56,760 bases of DNA from Actinomycetota bacterium (GCA_013695465.1 JACDAL010000106.1:1-56760), one strand, 5' to 3'; shown: positions 21,235 to 37,499, counted from the stretch's first letter. Notes: generated by a model not told the origin, from the sequence alone. Numbers and translations are program-made.

Positions 21235-21878
21235 CGGCTCGCCTCTTTGTTTCCGGCGCGCTCGACAAACAACTCGTAGGCGCTGGATGTGAATACAACT
21301 GCATCCGCCGCCACGACGTCATACGCCGCGAGCGAGCCCTGCAACGAAAAGGCGCTGTGTGCGAGGTTTCGAAAGGCGAGGTCAACCGCCTCGTCCCCCT
21401 CGGATGAGGAGTCCAGGACGATCAAGACCTTGCCCGTGATGCCGGCCTTCACGAGGCACTGATGAGCCGCCTTGGTCTTGGTCTGATCGAAGCCGTCGAG
21501 AATGAAAACCCCCTCGGCCACTGCCTTGTCGGCCAGTGCGGATCGGAGAGCCGCTTGACGAACCTTCTTATTGACTCGCTGAACGTAGCTGCGGGGCTTG
21601 GGCCCAAAAACCGCGCCGCCACCCACCCACATGGGGCTTCGAATGGACCCGTGGCGCGCTCGCCCTGTACCCTTCTGTCGCCACGGTTTGCGTCCGCCAC
21701 CCCGGACCTCTGCCCGAGTTTTTGTCGACGCAGTACCCGATCTCGCCGCCGCGAGCTGAGCGGTGACGACTTGGTGCAGCACCGCAGAGTTTACCCGTCC
21801 ACCGAACAGCCCGTCGTCGAGCGATTGCTCGCCCGTCTTGGCACCGGACGCGTCGATGATGACAGCGATTGCCGACAT
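21231..21878 (-). CDS. rplD: 50S ribosomal protein L4
   Basis: [51 protein letters not shown]; internal ATG at 21878. Confidence 0.95.
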   Translation of the reverse strand: MSAIAVIIDASGAKTGEQSLDDGLFGGRVNSAVLHQVVTAQLAAARSGTASTKTRAEVRGGGRKPWRQKGTGRARHGSIRSPMWVGGGAVFGPKPRSYVQRVNKKVRQAALRSALADKAVAEGVFILDGFDQTKTKAAHQCLVKAGITGKVLIVLDSSSEGDEAVDLAFRNLAHSAFSLQGSLAAYDVVAADAVVFTSSAYELFVERAGNKEASR

Positions 21879-22528
21879 TAGATACGCTCCCGTTGACGCA
21901 GGCGAATGGCGGACCGCACCATGACCAGGCCCCCCTTGGGACCCGGCACCGCCCCCTTGACCAGGAGCAGATTGCGCTCGGGATCGGCCTTTACGACCTC
22001 GAGATTCAAGGTGGTGACACGAACGTGGCCCATTTGGCCGGCCATGCGAGTGCCCCTGAAAACGCGCGATGGGGTAGCACAAGCTCCGATCGAGCCCGGC
22101 GAACGATGCTTGGCCTGGGTGCCGTGGGTCCTGGAAAGCCCGGAGAAGTTGTGCCTCTTCATGCCGCCGGCAAAGCCCTTTCCCTTGGTTACGCCGACCA
22201 CGTCGACCCTCTCGCCCGCTTCGAACAGATCGGCTTTGATCTCCGTTCCGAGTTCACGTCCATCTAGATTAGAAAGGCGCAGCTCGACGACATGGCGGCC
22301 CGGCTCAACCCCGGCCTTCGCGAAATGACCCGCTGCGGGTTTGTTTGGCCTCTTAGCTGTGCCGAACGAGAGCTGCACAGCAGCGTATCCATCTGTCTCC
22401 TTCGACTTGATCTGGGTGATCCGGCAAGGACCCGCCTGCAAGACGGTCACAGGCAAGGCTCTACCCATGTCGTCGAACACCTGGGTCATGCCGAGCTTGC
22501 GCCCCAGAATCCCCTTAACCTCTGCCAT
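21878..22528 (-). CDS. rplC: 50S ribosomal protein L3
   Basis: [45 protein letters not shown]. Confidence 0.96.
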   Translation of the reverse strand: MAEVKGILGRKLGMTQVFDDMGRALPVTVLQAGPCRITQIKSKETDGYAAVQLSFGTAKRPNKPAAGHFAKAGVEPGRHVVELRLSNLDGRELGTEIKADLFEAGERVDVVGVTKGKGFAGGMKRHNFSGLSRTHGTQAKHRSPGSIGACATPSRVFRGTRMAGQMGHVRVTTLNLEVVKADPERNLLLVKGAVPGPKGGLVMVRSAIRLRQRERI

Positions 22529-22552
22529 CGACGTTGGAGTCCCTTCCCCGAC

Positions 22553-22867
22553 CTACAGCTTTAGCTCGATGTCCACACCCGCGGGCAAGTCGAGTCTCTG
22601 GAGAGAGTCGACCGTCTTGGCGGTGGGATTCACAATGTCCAACAATCTCTTGTGCGTGCGCATCTCGAAATGCTCACGCGAATCCTTGTCCTTGTGCGGT
22701 GACCGGACGACCGTGTAAACAGATCGCTCCGTCGGCAGGGGAATTGGACCATTGACACTGGCGCCCGTCCGGGTCACGGTCTCGACGATCTTTCGCGCCG
22801 ATTGATCGATCACCTCGTGGTCGTAGGCTTTGAGCCGGATCCTTATCGTCATTCCGCTGTTTGCCAC
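22553..22867 (-). CDS. rpsJ: 30S ribosomal protein S10
   Basis: [40 protein letters not shown]. Confidence 0.97.
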   Translation of the reverse strand: MANSGMTIRIRLKAYDHEVIDQSARKIVETVTRTGASVNGPIPLPTERSVYTVVRSPHKDKDSREHFEMRTHKRLLDIVNPTAKTVDSLQRLDLPAGVDIELKL

Positions 22868-22883
22868 GCTCTAGGACCCCGTC

Positions 22884-24074
<1,191 letters not shown>

Positions 24075-24092
24075 CTCTTCTCCCTCTCTCGA

Positions 24093-26261
<2,169 letters not shown>

Positions 26262-26303
26262 ATCTCTCCTCGGGACTCGTTCCACCGATCGGGGCAGAAA
26301 CGA

Positions 26304-26774
26304 TCACCACCTGTAGTGCGCGAAAGCCTTGTTGGCCTCCGCCATCTTGTGTATGTCTTCGCGACGCTTGGCCGCGCCCCCCGCGCCGCCAGAAGCGTCC
26401 AGAATCTCTCCGGCAAGGCGATCCGCCATGCTGCGTTCGCGCCGACGCCGCGAGAAGCTGACGAGCCAGCGGATCGCAAGCGTCGTTCCTCTGCGGATCG
26501 GCACCTCGACCGGTACCTGATAGGTGGCGCCTCCGACCCGGCGTGAGCGAACCTCGAGCAACGGCTTGACATTGTCGATCGCCTTCTTCAGCACCGGGAG
26601 CGGATCCTTGCCGGTACGGTCTTGCACCTTGCTGAGCGCGTCGTAGACGATGCCCTCCGAGAGGCTCTTCTTGCCGCGCATCATGATTCGGTTCTGAATC
26701 TGGGTGACGAGGATGGAGTCGTACACGGGGTCCGGTGGGATCTGCCGCCTAGGTGCAGGGCCTTTGCGAGGCAT
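26304..26774 (-). CDS. rpsG: 30S ribosomal protein S7
   Basis: [47 protein letters not shown]. Confidence 0.96.
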   Translation of the reverse strand: MPRKGPAPRRQIPPDPVYDSILVTQIQNRIMMRGKKSLSEGIVYDALSKVQDRTGKDPLPVLKKAIDNVKPLLEVRSRRVGGATYQVPVEVPIRRGTTLAIRWLVSFSRRRRERSMADRLAGEILDASGGAGGAAKRREDIHKMAEANKAFAHYRW

Positions 26775-27151
26775 CAGACACTCCCCGCCTTCTTGGCCCC
26801 GTACTTCGAACGGGACTTGGAGCGATCCCGGACCCCGGCTGTATCCAGAGCGGCCCGGATAATCTTGTAGCGAACGCCGGGCAGGTCCTTGACCCTGCCC
26901 CCGCGCACCAACACGATGGAGTGCTCTTGGAGGTTGTGGCCGATCCCGGGAATGTAGGCGGTTACCTCCATACCAGAGGAGAGGCGTACACGGGCGACCT
27001 TGCGCAGGGCGGAGTTGGGCTTCTTGGGCGTGTGCGTATAGACGCGAGTGCACACGCCGCGCCGCTGGGGAGAGCCCTTCAGGGCCGGCGACTTCGTCTT
27101 TTCCTTCTTTATCTCCCGCCCCTGTCGGACGAGCTGTTGAATTGTCGGCAA
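26774..27151 (-). CDS. rpsL: 30S ribosomal protein S12 (TTG start)
   Basis: [42 protein letters not shown]. Confidence 0.97.
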   Translation of the reverse strand: MPTIQQLVRQGREIKKEKTKSPALKGSPQRRGVCTRVYTHTPKKPNSALRKVARVRLSSGMEVTAYIPGIGHNLQEHSIVLVRGGRVKDLPGVRYKIIRAALDTAGVRDRSKSRSKYGAKKAGSV

Positions 27152-27540
27152 CCGTTCCTCCGCTTCGCCTACTGCCTAGTCGTGCCGCCGCGATCCACAC
27201 CCTTTCGAACGTGGAGGCACGACGGAGCCTCACCTCTATGGGCACCCTCAGCCTGGACGGCCTGGCACCATTTTTTGGGCCCGGTGCCGCGGGCCACCGG
27301 CCGCGCCTGCCTCGGGACAAAGATCGGGTGTTCGACCGGCGATTCCTACCCCAGCGGTTCCCGGCGCTCGGAGGTCAGGCGACGCGCCTTCTCCCAGGGA
27401 GCAAAACCGGGCCTCCCGGAGCTCACCGGACTCGGTGTCTCCTAGTCCTGCCAAATCCAGCGCGTTCCAGCGCGCTAACTTACAGAGCTTCCCAGCGCGC
27501 CACGCGCATGTTGCGCGCCTGCTTAGGGACGCGACGGCCA

Positions 27541-27569
27541 AGCTTACGGGATGCGTTGATATCACGCAA
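27541..27569 (-). promoter_or_regulatory. Candidate sigma70-type promoter of the str (rpsL) operon
   Basis: Minus strand TTGCGT-N17-TAAGCT in the 590-bp rpoC-rpsL gap. Confidence 0.5.
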
Positions 27570-27742
27570 ACGGTGGGCAAGCGAGGGCTCCGGTAGCAAA
27601 CGGTCCCTCCGCTTTTGGGAGCCCGTGAGGAGAAGCGACATTGCAGCGGAAACGGTTGGAAACGGACCTTGATCCCTGCGTGGGCTCGGGGGCGAGGCTG
27701 CGGGACCGGCCCAAGAGGGCACCGGCCCCGCAAACAGCCCCT

Positions 27743-30700
27743 TTAAGAAACTTCTTGCTCGGTGCGAGCCGCTCCGTCGCCCACGGGCACCGACTGGAGC
27801 GTGGGAGTGCCGAACAGCTCGCGAGCGGCCTCGGAGACCTCGTCCTCCTCGATCCGCGGCGGGAGCCCGAACATGGCCCTCGCCTCGTCGTCGGACATGG
27901 CCGCTTCGCCGACAGTTTCGACCCGAACCGAGCGGTAACGGGTCATCCCCGTGCCTGCCGGGATGAGCTTGCCGATGATCACGTTCTCCTTGAGGCCCAG
28001 GAGCTGATCGGACTTACCGTTGATCGCGGCCTCAGTGAGCACGCGAGTCGTCTCCTGGAAGGAGGCCGCGGACAGCCACGAGTCCGTAGCCAGAGAGGCC
28101 TTGGTAATGCCCATCAGCACCGGGCGAGCAGTGGCCGCCTCGCCTCCCTGGGACGTCGCTTCCTCGTTGGCGAGCGCAAAGGATCGTGCGTCGACGAGCT
28201 GGCCGGGCAGGTACTCAGTCTCTCCGGGCTCGGCGATCTGCACCTTTCGCAACATCTGCCGCACGATCACCTCGATGTGCTTGTCGTGAATCGGCACGCC
28301 CTGCGAACGGTAAACGGTCTGCACCTCGTTGACGAGGTAGAGCTCAGCGTCGCGCGATCCCAGCACGTCGAGGATCTCTTCGGGATCCCGGGAGCCCTCA
28401 GTCAGGGCGTCTCCTGCAGCCACCTCTGTGCCGGAGCGCACCCTGAGACGAGCGTGGCGGGGCACTTTGTCGTAGGAGATGGTTTCGGAGCCGTCGTCGG
28501 GAATGAGGTCGATCACTCGCTTGCGCTCGTCCTCCTTGATCTCGACCTTCCCCGTAGCCCTGGCGATCTCCGCCTTGCCCTTGGGAGTGCGAGCCTCGAA
28601 CAGCTCAACGACACGAGGCAGACCGTGGGTGATGTCCTCTCCGGCGACACCGCCGGTGTGGAAGGTCCGCATAGTGAGCTGCGTGCCGGGCTCTCCGATT
28701 GACTGCGCCGCAATGATGCCGACCGCCTCTCCGAGCTCGGCAAGCTGCCCGGTCGCCAGCGAAGTGCCGTAGCACCTCTGGCAGACCCCGTAGCGTTCGA
28801 CGCAGGTCAGGGCCGAACGCACGATTACCTCGGGCACGTCGCCCTCGATTATCTGACGCATGATCTCGGGCGTGACCTGATCGTTGGTCTTCGCGACGAC
28901 CTCGTCGTCCTTCGACATAGCGTCCTCGAGCAAGACGCGGCCCAAGAGCTTCTGCTTGAGCAGCGACCGATCCCTGATCAGGTCGAGCCGCAGACCGCGA
29001 TCCGTTCCGCAGTCTTCGCGCCTGATCATTACCTCCTGGGCGACGTCCACCAGCCGCCGGGTCAGATACCCGGAGTCGGCGGTGCGCAGCGCAGTGTCGG
29101 CCAGGCCCTTGCGGGCGCCGTGCGTCGAGATGAAGTACTCGAGCACCGTGAGCCCCTCGCGGAAGTTCGCTCGGATGGGGCGGGGAATGATCTCACCGCG
29201 GGGATTGGCCACCAGTCCGCGCATGCCGGCGATCTGGCGGAGCTGCATGATGTTTCCGCGCGCCCCGGAGTTGGCCATCATCCAGATCGGGTTGAGCTTG
29301 TCGAAGCCTTCGACCATGGCGTCCTTCACCCGGTCTGTCGCTTCGTTCCAGATCTCGATGAGTTCCTGTCGGCGCTCGTCCTCGGTGATAACGCCCTTGC
29401 GGAACTGGCTCTCGATCCGCTCGGCCCGCCTCTCATGCTCCGCCAAAATCTTAGGCTTGGACTCGGGCGTAGTCACATCGCTGAGCGAGATCGTGACGCC
29501 GGCTTTCGTTGCGTACTTGAATCCGACGCTCTTCACAGCGTCGAGGAGCTCGGCGAGCTCCTTCTTGTCGTAGGTGCGAGCGCAGCGGTCGATGAGAGCG
29601 GACATCTCCTTCTTCGTTACCAGAGTGTTCTGGAACGGGAAGTCGTGCATGAACGCCTCGTTGAAAATGACCTTTCCTGCGGTCGTCTCCTTGAGTCGCT
29701 TGGGGTTGGCCTCGTACTCGTCTATAGGCTCTTCTTCGAAGCGCTTGAGCCCGCGAACTTTGACCTTGGCGTGAATGCTGATGACGTTTGCGTCGTAGGC
29801 CTTCAGGACCTCCTCGGCTGATGAGAACACGCGATTCTCACCGGGCTCGCCGTCCCTGTCCGCACTCAGGTAGTAGGCGCCGATGATTATGTCCTGCGTC
29901 GGCGCAACTATGGGGTCACCGTGGGCAGGCGACAAGATGTTGTGTGCCGAAAGCATGAGGATGCGTGCCTCCGCCTGTGCCTCCGAAGACAGGGGAACGT
30001 GAACCGCCATTTGGTCCCCGTCGAAATCTGCGTTGAACGCCACGCACACCAGCGGATGAATCTGGATTGCCTTGCCCTCTACCAGGATCGGCTCGAAGGC
30101 TTGGATGCCTAGGCGGTGAAGCGTAGGCGCGCGATTGAGGAGCACGGGGTGCTCGTGAATGATCTCTTCGAGAACGTCCCACACCTGCGGACGGCTGCGC
30201 TCGACCATGCGCTTGGCGCTCTTGATGTTCTGAGCGTGCTGAAGATCGACGAGACGCTTCATCACGAACGGCTTGAACAGCTCGAGAGCCATCTGCTTGG
30301 GCAGACCGCATTGGTGCAATTTGAGCTTCGGCCCCGACACGATGACGCTTCGACCCGAGTAGTCCACTCGCTTGCCGAGCAGGTTCTGACGGAAGCGCCC
30401 CTGCTTGCCCTTGAGCATGTCCGACAGCGACTTGAGCGGGCGATTGCCCGGCCCCGTCACCGGACGGCCGCGACGGCCGTTATCGAACAGCGCATCGACG
30501 GCCTCCTGAAGCATGCGCTTCTCGTTGTTGACGATGATCTCGGGAGCGCCCAAATCCAGGAGCCTCTTGAGCCGGTTGTTGCGATTGATGACTCGCCTGT
30601 AGAGGTCGTTGAGGTCTGAAGTCGCGAAACGTCCGCCGTCGAGCTGGACCATGGGACGAAGGTCGGGTGGGATGACCGGGACGCTGTCCAGGACCATGCC

Positions 30701-31636
30701 CAACGGAGAGTTTCGCTTTGCCGTGTCGTTGAACGGAGCCACGACCTTGAGGCGCTTGATTGCCCGCTGGCGCTTCTGCCCCTTGGCCGTCTTGATCTGC
30801 TCCCGCAGGTACTCCTCTTCGGATGCGAGGTCGAGCGTGCTAAGCAATTCTTTGATGGACTCGGCCCCCATGCCGCCCTTGAAGTAGTCGCCGAACCTGT
30901 CCTTCAGCTCGCGCCAGATGATCTCGTCGTCGACGATCTGCTTTACGTAAAGGTCCTTGAACGTGTCGAACGTCGCCTTGAGCTCTTCGATCCGGCGCTC
31001 GGCCCGCTCGCGCACTTCCTTACGCTGCCTCTCGGACTGATTCTTGGCCGCAGTCTTCTCGGACGAGCGGGCCTTCCTGCCCTCCATCTCCTCGAGGCGG
31101 GCCTCGGTCTGCTTGAGGATCTCCTCGAGTCTCTGATCGCGCTCGGACTCGATGCGGGCGATCTCGTGCTTGACGTCCTCTTCGAGGCGTGGCAGGTCTT
31201 TGTGCCGCTTGGCATCATCCACCGAAGTGACAATCGATGCCGCGAAATAGATGACCTTCTCGAGATTCTTCGGCGCCAAGTCGAGCAGATAGCCGAGGCG
31301 CGAAGGAACGCCCTTGAAGTACCAGATGTGGGTAACGGGAGCGGCCAGCTCGATGTGGCCCATGCGCTCGCGCCGCACCTTGGCGCGCGTCACCTCGACG
31401 CCACAGCGCTCACAGATGATGCCCTTGAAGCGCACCCGCTTGTACTTGCCGCAGTAGCATTCCCAATCCTTGGTGGGCCCGAAGATCTTCTCGCAGAACA
31501 GGCCGTCCTTCTCGGGCTTGAGCGTGCGGTAGTTAATGGTTTCGGGCTTCTTGACCTCGCCGTTCGACCAGGTACGAATCTGGTCGCCCGATGCCAGGCC
31601 GATCCTCAGCTCGTCAAAGTAGTTGACGTCTAACAA
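27743..31636 (-). CDS. rpoC: DNA-directed RNA polymerase subunit beta'
   Basis: [16 protein letters not shown] metal-binding motif; full length. Confidence 0.98.
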   Translation of the reverse strand: MLDVNYFDELRIGLASGDQIRTWSNGEVKKPETINYRTLKPEKDGLFCEKIFGPTKDWECYCGKYKRVRFKGIICERCGVEVTRAKVRRERMGHIELAAPVTHIWYFKGVPSRLGYLLDLAPKNLEKVIYFAASIVTSVDDAKRHKDLPRLEEDVKHEIARIESERDQRLEEILKQTEARLEEMEGRKARSSEKTAAKNQSERQRKEVRERAERRIEELKATFDTFKDLYVKQIVDDEIIWRELKDRFGDYFKGGMGAESIKELLSTLDLASEEEYLREQIKTAKGQKRQRAIKRLKVVAPFNDTAKRNSPLGMVLDSVPVIPPDLRPMVQLDGGRFATSDLNDLYRRVINRNNRLKRLLDLGAPEIIVNNEKRMLQEAVDALFDNGRRGRPVTGPGNRPLKSLSDMLKGKQGRFRQNLLGKRVDYSGRSVIVSGPKLKLHQCGLPKQMALELFKPFVMKRLVDLQHAQNIKSAKRMVERSRPQVWDVLEEIIHEHPVLLNRAPTLHRLGIQAFEPILVEGKAIQIHPLVCVAFNADFDGDQMAVHVPLSSEAQAEARILMLSAHNILSPAHGDPIVAPTQDIIIGAYYLSADRDGEPGENRVFSSAEEVLKAYDANVISIHAKVKVRGLKRFEEEPIDEYEANPKRLKETTAGKVIFNEAFMHDFPFQNTLVTKKEMSALIDRCARTYDKKELAELLDAVKSVGFKYATKAGVTISLSDVTTPESKPKILAEHERRAERIESQFRKGVITEDERRQELIEIWNEATDRVKDAMVEGFDKLNPIWMMANSGARGNIMQLRQIAGMRGLVANPRGEIIPRPIRANFREGLTVLEYFISTHGARKGLADTALRTADSGYLTRRLVDVAQEVMIRREDCGTDRGLRLDLIRDRSLLKQKLLGRVLLEDAMSKDDEVVAKTNDQVTPEIMRQIIEGDVPEVIVRSALTCVERYGVCQRCYGTSLATGQLAELGEAVGIIAAQSIGEPGTQLTMRTFHTGGVAGEDITHGLPRVVELFEARTPKGKAEIARATGKVEIKEDERKRVIDLIPDDGSETISYDKVPRHARLRVRSGTEVAAGDALTEGSRDPEEILDVLGSRDAELYLVNEVQTVYRSQGVPIHDKHIEVIVRQMLRKVQIAEPGETEYLPGQLVDARSFALANEEATSQGGEAATARPVLMGITKASLATDSWLSAASFQETTRVLTEAAINGKSDQLLGLKENVIIGKLIPAGTGMTRYRSVRVETVGEAAMSDDEARAMFGLPPRIEEDEVSEAARELFGTPTLQSVPVGDGAARTEQEVS

Positions 31637-34600
31637 CTAAACCTCCTCCACGGACGAGGGCTCACGACGGGACAGATCGATGCCCAACTCTTCCGCGGTG
31701 CGGAAGATGTCCTCGTCGATCTCCTTCATCTCGATCTCTTCCCCCTCCGCCGAGAGAACCTCGACGTTGAGGCACAGGGACTGCATCTCCTTGATAAGCA
31801 CCTTGAACGACTCTGGGATGCCGGGCTCGGGAATGTTCTCTCCCTTGACCACGGCCTCGTAGACCTTGACGCGACCCAGCACATCGTCGGACTTGATCGT
31901 GAGCAGCTCCTGGAGGCAGTAGGCGGCGCCGTAAGCCTCGAGCGCCCACACTTCCATCTCTCCGAAGCGCTGGCCACCGAACTGAGCCTTTCCGCCCAGC
32001 GGTTGCTGGGTGATCATCGAGTAAGGCCCCGTCGAGCGTGCGTGAATCTTGTCGTCGACCATGTGCGAGAGCTTCAACACGTACATGTAGCCCACCGTGA
32101 TCTCGTTGTCGTACGGCTCGCCGCTGCGACCGTCGTAGAGCTGGGCCTTGCCCAACTTGTTCACCAGCGGATACTCGGTCTTGCGTTGGGCAACGGTGTC
32201 GAGCGCGTCGAGGATCTCGTTCTCCCGAGCTCCATCGAACACCGGGGTCGAAACCCAGGTCGGCTCCTGCTCGCGCCACCTCCCGGTGTGGCCGTTGCTC
32301 GGAGCGGCACCGGCGCCGTCCTCCCAGCGCTGCTTGGCGACCCAGCCCAGGTGCGCTTCGAGCACCTGGCCGAGGTTCATTCGGGAGGGGACCCCGAGGG
32401 GGTTCAGGATGATGTCGACGGGCGTGCCGTCGGCGAGGAAGGGCATGTCCTGCTCGGGCAGGATCTTGGAGATGACACCCTTGTTCCCGTGCCGGCCCGC
32501 CAGCTTGTCTCCCTCGGAGATCTTGCGTTTCTGGGCAACGAACACCCGCACCATCTCGTTGACTCCGGGAGATAACTCGTCACCGGCGTCGCGCGAGAAC
32601 TCGTGCACACCGATCACTTTGCCTTCTTCGCCGTGCGGCATCTTCAAAGAGGTGTCGCGCACCTCTCTCGCCTTCTCACCGAAGATTGCCCGCAGGAGCC
32701 GCTCCTCAGGAGTCAGCTCGGTTTCACCCTTGGGCGTGACTTTGCCGACCAAAACATCTCCGGGACCTACGTTCGCCCCGAGACGCACGATCCCCCGCTC
32801 GTCGAGGTCGACGAGGATCTCCTCAGAAACGTTGGGGATGTCACGGGTGATCTCTTCGGGACCCAACTTGGTGTCGCGGGCATCGATCTCGTACTCCTCG
32901 ATGTGGATCGACGTCAGCACATCGTCTTTGACAAGACGCTCGGACACGATGATCGCGTCCTCGAAGTTATAGCCCTCGAAGCTCATGAAGGCGACCATCA
33001 GGTTCGCCCCCAACGCAAGCTCCCCGTTGTCGGTAGAGGCGCCATCCGCCAGAACTTGGCCCTTAACGACCTTGGCGCCCTCTTTGATGACGGGACGCTG
33101 GTTCATACAGGTGGACTGATTCGAGCGCCGGAACTTGTCGAGCTTGTAGACGTGACGCTGTTTGCCGTGCCCGACGACGATTCTCTCCGCCGAGACTTCT
33201 TCGACGATTCCGTCCTCCTGAGCGATGACCACATCCCCAGCGTCGACCGCAGCCCGGTGCTCAAGACCCGTTCCTACGATGGGTGCCACAGGCTTTATCA
33301 GGGGCACCGCCTGCCGCTGCATGTTGGCCCCCATCAGAGCGCGGTTGGCGTCGTCGTGCTCGAGAAACGGAATACAAGCTGCCGACACCGACACAATCTG
33401 CTTGGGCGAGACGTCGATGTAGTCGACCTCTGCCGGGGAGACGTAGTCGATCTCGTTGTGGCGCGCTCGAACCAGGACGCGGCTCCCCACGAAGCTACCG
33501 TTGTCCGAAACCTCGGCGTTGGCCTGGGCGATGACCGCTTTGTCTTCCTCGTCAGCCGTGAGGTAGACGGTGTCGCTGGTCACTTTTCCCTTCGATACCT
33601 TTTGGTAGGGCGTCTCGATGAACCCGTAGCGGTTGAGGCGGGCATAGGTCGACAGGGACGCGATCAGGCCGATGTTGGGGCCTTCCGGCGTCTCGATCGG
33701 ACACATACGGCCGTAGTGGCTTGGGTGGACGTCGCGCACCTCGAAACCGGCGCGCTCACGCGACAGGCCGCCCGGGCCCAGCGCCGACAGCCGACGGCGA
33801 TGAGTCAAGCCGGCGAGGGGGTTGGTCTGATCCATGAACTGGCTGAGCTGACTCGACCCGAAGAACTCTTTGATCGAGGCAACGACCGGGCGGATGTTGA
33901 TAAGCGTCTGAGGCGTGATTGCCTCGACGTCCTGGGTCGTCATACGCTCCTTGACCACGCGCTCCATACGAGAGAGCCCTACGCGAATCTGGTTCTGCAG
34001 AAGCTCGCCCACCGGACGCACCCGCCGGTTGCCGAAATGGTCGATGTCGTCTGTCTCGTACTCGGGATTGTTCGCGTGCAGCTGAACCAGATAGCGGATT
34101 GTGCCGAGCAGGTCCTCCTTGCGGAGCACCGTGCCCATGTCGGCGATAGTGCCCTCGTCGTAGCCGAAGCCGAGCTTCTTGTTGGCCTTGTAGCGCCCCA
34201 CCCTCGCAAGGTCGTAGCGCTTCGGGTTGAAGAAGAGGTTGTCGAGCAAGCTGCGGGCGCTCTCAACGGTGGGAGGCTCGCCCGGACGCAGCTTTCGGTA
34301 GACGTCGATCAGAGCCTCTTCCTGCGTCTCGATCGTGTCTCGTTCGAGCGTCAACCGAATCGACTCGGCCCCCTCGAAGAGATCGAGTATTTCTTGCTCG
34401 GATCCATAACCGAGGGCCTTGAGCAGCACCGTGACGTACTGGCGGCGCTTGCGGTCGATGCGAACGCCCACGGTGTCTCGCTTATCAGTCTCGAACTCGA
34501 GCCAGGCCCCCCGCGCGGGGATGATCTTGCATGAGTAGAGGTCCTTGTCGGAGGTCTTGTCGACGCTCCGGTCGAAGTAGACGCCAGGCGAGCGCACAAG

Positions 34601-34996
34601 CTGAGACACGACGACACGCTCGGTGCCGTTGATGATGAAGGTCCCCTTGGAGGTCATCATCGGGAAGTCCCCCATGAAGACCGTCTGCTCCTTGATCTCG
34701 CCGGTCTCCTTGTTGATAAAGGCGGCGGTCACGAACAGGGGCCTGGAGAAGTCGAGATCCTTCTCCCGACACTCCTCCTCTGAGAACTTCGAGGGCTTGA
34801 ACTCGTGGGCGAGGAACTGGAGGGCGAGGTTGCCTGTGAAATCCTCGATCGGGGAGATATCGGACAAGATCTCCTGCAGGCCCTCGTTCAGGAACCAGTC
34901 GAAGGAGTTCCTCTGCACCGACACGAGGTTCGGCGGGGGCAGGGACTCCTTGAGCTTGGCAAAGGTGCGGCGTTCGCGCAGGGCGTTGAACGTCAA
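31637..34996 (-). CDS. rpoB: DNA-directed RNA polymerase subunit beta
   Basis: [65 protein letters not shown]. Confidence 0.98.
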   Translation of the reverse strand: MTFNALRERRTFAKLKESLPPPNLVSVQRNSFDWFLNEGLQEILSDISPIEDFTGNLALQFLAHEFKPSKFSEEECREKDLDFSRPLFVTAAFINKETGEIKEQTVFMGDFPMMTSKGTFIINGTERVVVSQLVRSPGVYFDRSVDKTSDKDLYSCKIIPARGAWLEFETDKRDTVGVRIDRKRRQYVTVLLKALGYGSEQEILDLFEGAESIRLTLERDTIETQEEALIDVYRKLRPGEPPTVESARSLLDNLFFNPKRYDLARVGRYKANKKLGFGYDEGTIADMGTVLRKEDLLGTIRYLVQLHANNPEYETDDIDHFGNRRVRPVGELLQNQIRVGLSRMERVVKERMTTQDVEAITPQTLINIRPVVASIKEFFGSSQLSQFMDQTNPLAGLTHRRRLSALGPGGLSRERAGFEVRDVHPSHYGRMCPIETPEGPNIGLIASLSTYARLNRYGFIETPYQKVSKGKVTSDTVYLTADEEDKAVIAQANAEVSDNGSFVGSRVLVRARHNEIDYVSPAEVDYIDVSPKQIVSVSAACIPFLEHDDANRALMGANMQRQAVPLIKPVAPIVGTGLEHRAAVDAGDVVIAQEDGIVEEVSAERIVVGHGKQRHVYKLDKFRRSNQSTCMNQRPVIKEGAKVVKGQVLADGASTDNGELALGANLMVAFMSFEGYNFEDAIIVSERLVKDDVLTSIHIEEYEIDARDTKLGPEEITRDIPNVSEEILVDLDERGIVRLGANVGPGDVLVGKVTPKGETELTPEERLLRAIFGEKAREVRDTSLKMPHGEEGKVIGVHEFSRDAGDELSPGVNEMVRVFVAQKRKISEGDKLAGRHGNKGVISKILPEQDMPFLADGTPVDIILNPLGVPSRMNLGQVLEAHLGWVAKQRWEDGAGAAPSNGHTGRWREQEPTWVSTPVFDGARENEILDALDTVAQRKTEYPLVNKLGKAQLYDGRSGEPYDNEITVGYMYVLKLSHMVDDKIHARSTGPYSMITQQPLGGKAQFGGQRFGEMEVWALEAYGAAYCLQELLTIKSDDVLGRVKVYEAVVKGENIPEPGIPESFKVLIKEMQSLCLNVEVLSAEGEEIEMKEIDEDIFRTAEELGIDLSRREPSSVEEV

Positions 34997-35156
34997 GCGG
35001 TCCTCCTCAGATGGCTGGACGGCTTCCTGACCGAAGACCCGGGAGGGAGGCCGTCCTCGTCCCCCGCGGAGCCCACCCCAACCGGAGCCACTGGGCGGTT
35101 CTTAGCCGCGCGACAGGTGCCTGAAGCGGTTGAGAAAGTTTGCACAGCAGAAAGCC

Positions 35157-35186
35157 AGTATAGGCGACGACCTATACCGGCGTCAA
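35157..35186 (-). promoter_or_regulatory. Candidate proximal rpoBC promoter
   Basis: Minus strand TTGACG-N18-TATACT. Confidence 0.65.
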
Positions 35187-35249
35187 GCACGTCGCTTGAA
35201 CAACTTCTTGCCTATATACGACTCCTACCTCGGAGCGGCTTGTGACGAC

Positions 35250-35278
35250 ACTTTAGCCGCTGGGCCGTTGCAGGTCAA
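35250..35278 (-). promoter_or_regulatory. Candidate distal rpoBC promoter
   Basis: Minus strand TTGACC-N17-TAAAGT. Confidence 0.6.
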
Positions 35279-35507
35279 TACTTGTTTCGCGTTTCCACAG
35301 GTTGTGGGCGACTGCCGGGGGGAGAGGCCGCTGCAGTCTGCGCCGGAGGGGGGCCGCGGGGACCGGATTCGGAGGGCTGCTGGGGCGTGGTGGCAGAGCG
35401 AACCGTGGACATTTCCTCGTCGGGCCGGGGGGCCTGGGAACGGGCGGGCCGGGCTGGCTAATTCGCGCCCGGCCCGCCTCGCTACCGGGGTAGCGCGGGG
35501 CGGTGGT

Positions 35508-35888
35508 TCAGCGCAGCTCTACGGAGGCCCCCACGCCCTCGAGCTTGCCCTTGGCCTCCTCGGCCTGCTCCTTGGTGACCTTCTCCAGCACCGGCTTGGG
35601 GGCCGAGTCGACAAGGTCCTTGGCTTCCTTCAGACCCAGCGAGGTGAGCGATCGCACCTCCTTGATGACCTGAATCTTCTTGTCACCGGCGCCCGTGAGC
35701 ACCACGTCGAACTCATCCTTCTCCTCTTCGACCTCGGCCGGGGCCGCTACGCCGCCCCCGGCGGCCATCGCCACCGGCGCTGCTGCGGTCACTCCGAACT
35801 TCTCCTCGAACGCCTTGACGAACTCCGACAGTTCCAGCACCGTCCAGTTCGATATCGCGTCCAGCACCTCTTCCTGCGTTGCAGCCAT
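35508..35888 (-). CDS. rplL: 50S ribosomal protein L7/L12
   Basis: KTEFDVVL-type core [37 protein letters not shown]. Confidence 0.97.
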   Translation of the reverse strand: MAATQEEVLDAISNWTVLELSEFVKAFEEKFGVTAAAPVAMAAGGGVAAPAEVEEEKDEFDVVLTGAGDKKIQVIKEVRSLTSLGLKEAKDLVDSAPKPVLEKVTKEQAEEAKGKLEGVGASVELR

Positions 35889-35939
35889 CCTTCTCTCCTT
35901 TTCCCTACTTGCCTTTGCGTCTCTTGCCTGCCGCTTGGT

Positions 35940-36473
35940 CTAGCCTTCGGCCGGTTCGGTCTCCTTCTGGGTGATCATCTGCGCCAGCATCGACCCCAGA
36001 TCCCTCAGCAGAGCCGAAAGCACGTTGGCCGTCTGTTGCAGAGGTGAATTCACCATCATCACGATCTTTGCGAGCTGAACCTCACGAGGTTCGAGCCGGC
36101 CCAGTTCCTGAGCTTGATCCGCCCGAACCACCTTGCCCGCGAGGACTCCCCCCTTGATGACCAAGACGGGAAACTTCTTGATGGAGTCGTCGAGCGCCTT
36201 AGCCGCCGCCGAGGCGTCGCCGTGACAGAAGGCGATTGCAGTAGGTCCTTGGAGGTCGGCTACGAGCGCGTCGTAACCGGCCTCTCGCACGGCAATGCGC
36301 GCCAGCGTGTTCTTGTAGATCTTGAGGTCGGCGTCTGCCTCTCGTAAAGCCGAGCGAACCTCGGCCATCTGCGCAACCGTCAACCCCCGGTATTCGGTGA
36401 GCAGTGCAGCCTCCGAATCCGCCAACCGGCGCGTGAGCTCCTGGACTGCCGCCTCCTTCTCCGGCCTCGCCAT
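35940..36473 (-). CDS. rplJ: 50S ribosomal protein L10
   Basis: TEYRGLTVAQMAEVRSALREADADLKIYKNTLARIA. Confidence 0.95.
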   Translation of the reverse strand: MARPEKEAAVQELTRRLADSEAALLTEYRGLTVAQMAEVRSALREADADLKIYKNTLARIAVREAGYDALVADLQGPTAIAFCHGDASAAAKALDDSIKKFPVLVIKGGVLAGKVVRADQAQELGRLEPREVQLAKIVMMVNSPLQQTANVLSALLRDLGSMLAQMITQKETEPAEG

Positions 36474-36584
36474 ACCCGCTGCTCCCTTCATCGCCTTCGC
36501 GTAGTCGCTAGTGCGTCATCGCTTCGAGTCATCTCTTTCGAGTCATCTCTTTCGAAGTCAAAGACTGACTCGAAATCCTCCACA

Positions 36585-36730
36585 ACAAAAAACGGTCGCC
36601 CCGTCAGGCGACCGCGAGAAGCTCGCATATGTCTTCGCCTGCGCCGGATGCCAACCCTTCTGCGAGATCTCGCAAATGGGAGTAGGCGATTAAGAGCCGA
36701 AGCTCACCGGCGGTCTGGGGCCTTGCTTCT
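36585..36730 (-). ncRNA. Ribosomal protein L10 leader (autoregulatory leader of rplJ-rplL)
   Basis: Between rplA and rplJ; CCAGACCGCCGGTGAGCTTCGGCTCTTAATCGCCT block followed by hairpin CGGTCGCC-tgacgg-GGCGACCG and TTTTTT. Confidence 0.75.
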
Positions 36731-36791
36731 TGAAGTCTAGCTTAGACCGTTTGTGTCATTTCCCTTCTGCGCGATCGCCGAGTCGATCGCC

Positions 36792-37499
36792 CTATGCCTC
36801 CTCGACGTCCTTGGCCCTTTGGGGGTCAACCCTGACCCCTGGCCCCATAGTCGGCGCAAGCGTCACGCTCTTCAGGTAGCGGCCTTTCGCCGCGGCCGGC
36901 TTGGCCCTGATGACCTCGTCGATGGCGGTCAGATAGTTCGCAACGAGATCACTCTCGGCGAACGACTTCTTTCCGATTATGAGGTGAAGGTTGCCGTGAC
37001 GATCCGTGCGGTACTCGACGAGTCCGCCCTTGAGGTCTCGCACCGCCTTGGCGACGTCCTCGGTCACGGTTCCGGACTTCGGGTTAGGCATCAAACCGCG
37101 GGGGCCGAGAATGCGGCCGAGCCGGCCGACCACGGGCATCATGTCGGGCGTGGCGACTGCGGCGTCGAACTCGAGCCACCCACCCTGGATGCGCTCCGAC
37201 AGGTCTTCGTCACCGACGACATCGGCGCCAGCCTCGATCGCCTCGTTCGCCTTGGGGCCCTTGGCAAAGGCTGCGACCCTCACGGTCTTGCCCGTCCCCT
37301 TGGGCAGGGACACGGCACCTCTGACCATCTGGTCCGCCTTGCGGGGGTCTACCCCCAGGCGCATAGACAGCTCGATGGTCTCGTCGAACTTGCGGTCGGG
37401 TAACCCCTTCAGAGTGCGAATGGCCTCGCCCGCCGAGTGCATCCGCTCTCGATCTACTGCCTGGAGGGCTTCTCTGTATCGTTTGCCTTTGCCTGCCAT
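36792..37499 (-). CDS. rplA: 50S ribosomal protein L1
   Basis: [47 protein letters not shown] at 37499. Confidence 0.96.
   Translation of the reverse strand: MAGKGKRYREALQAVDRERMHSAGEAIRTLKGLPDRKFDETIELSMRLGVDPRKADQMVRGAVSLPKGTGKTVRVAAFAKGPKANEAIEAGADVVGDEDLSERIQGGWLEFDAAVATPDMMPVVGRLGRILGPRGLMPNPKSGTVTEDVAKAVRDLKGGLVEYRTDRHGNLHLIIGKKSFAESDLVANYLTAIDEVIRAKPAAAKGRYLKSVTLAPTMGPGVRVDPQRAKDVEEA

Noticed and set aside
27248-27733. 161-aa minus-strand ORF in the rpoC-rpsL gap
   Set aside because: Low-complexity Arg/Pro/Gly composition typical of noncoding GC-rich DNA; overlaps the predicted promoter and leader.
33770-33900. Rifampicin-resistance allele in rpoB
   Set aside because: The RRDR reads [31 protein letters not shown] with Asp, His and Ser at the usual resistance positions; it looks wild type.
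32603-34534. 643-aa plus-strand ORF opposite rpoB
   Set aside because: Antisense frame to a strongly conserved gene; long open frames are expected from GC-rich codon usage and no domain is recognisable.
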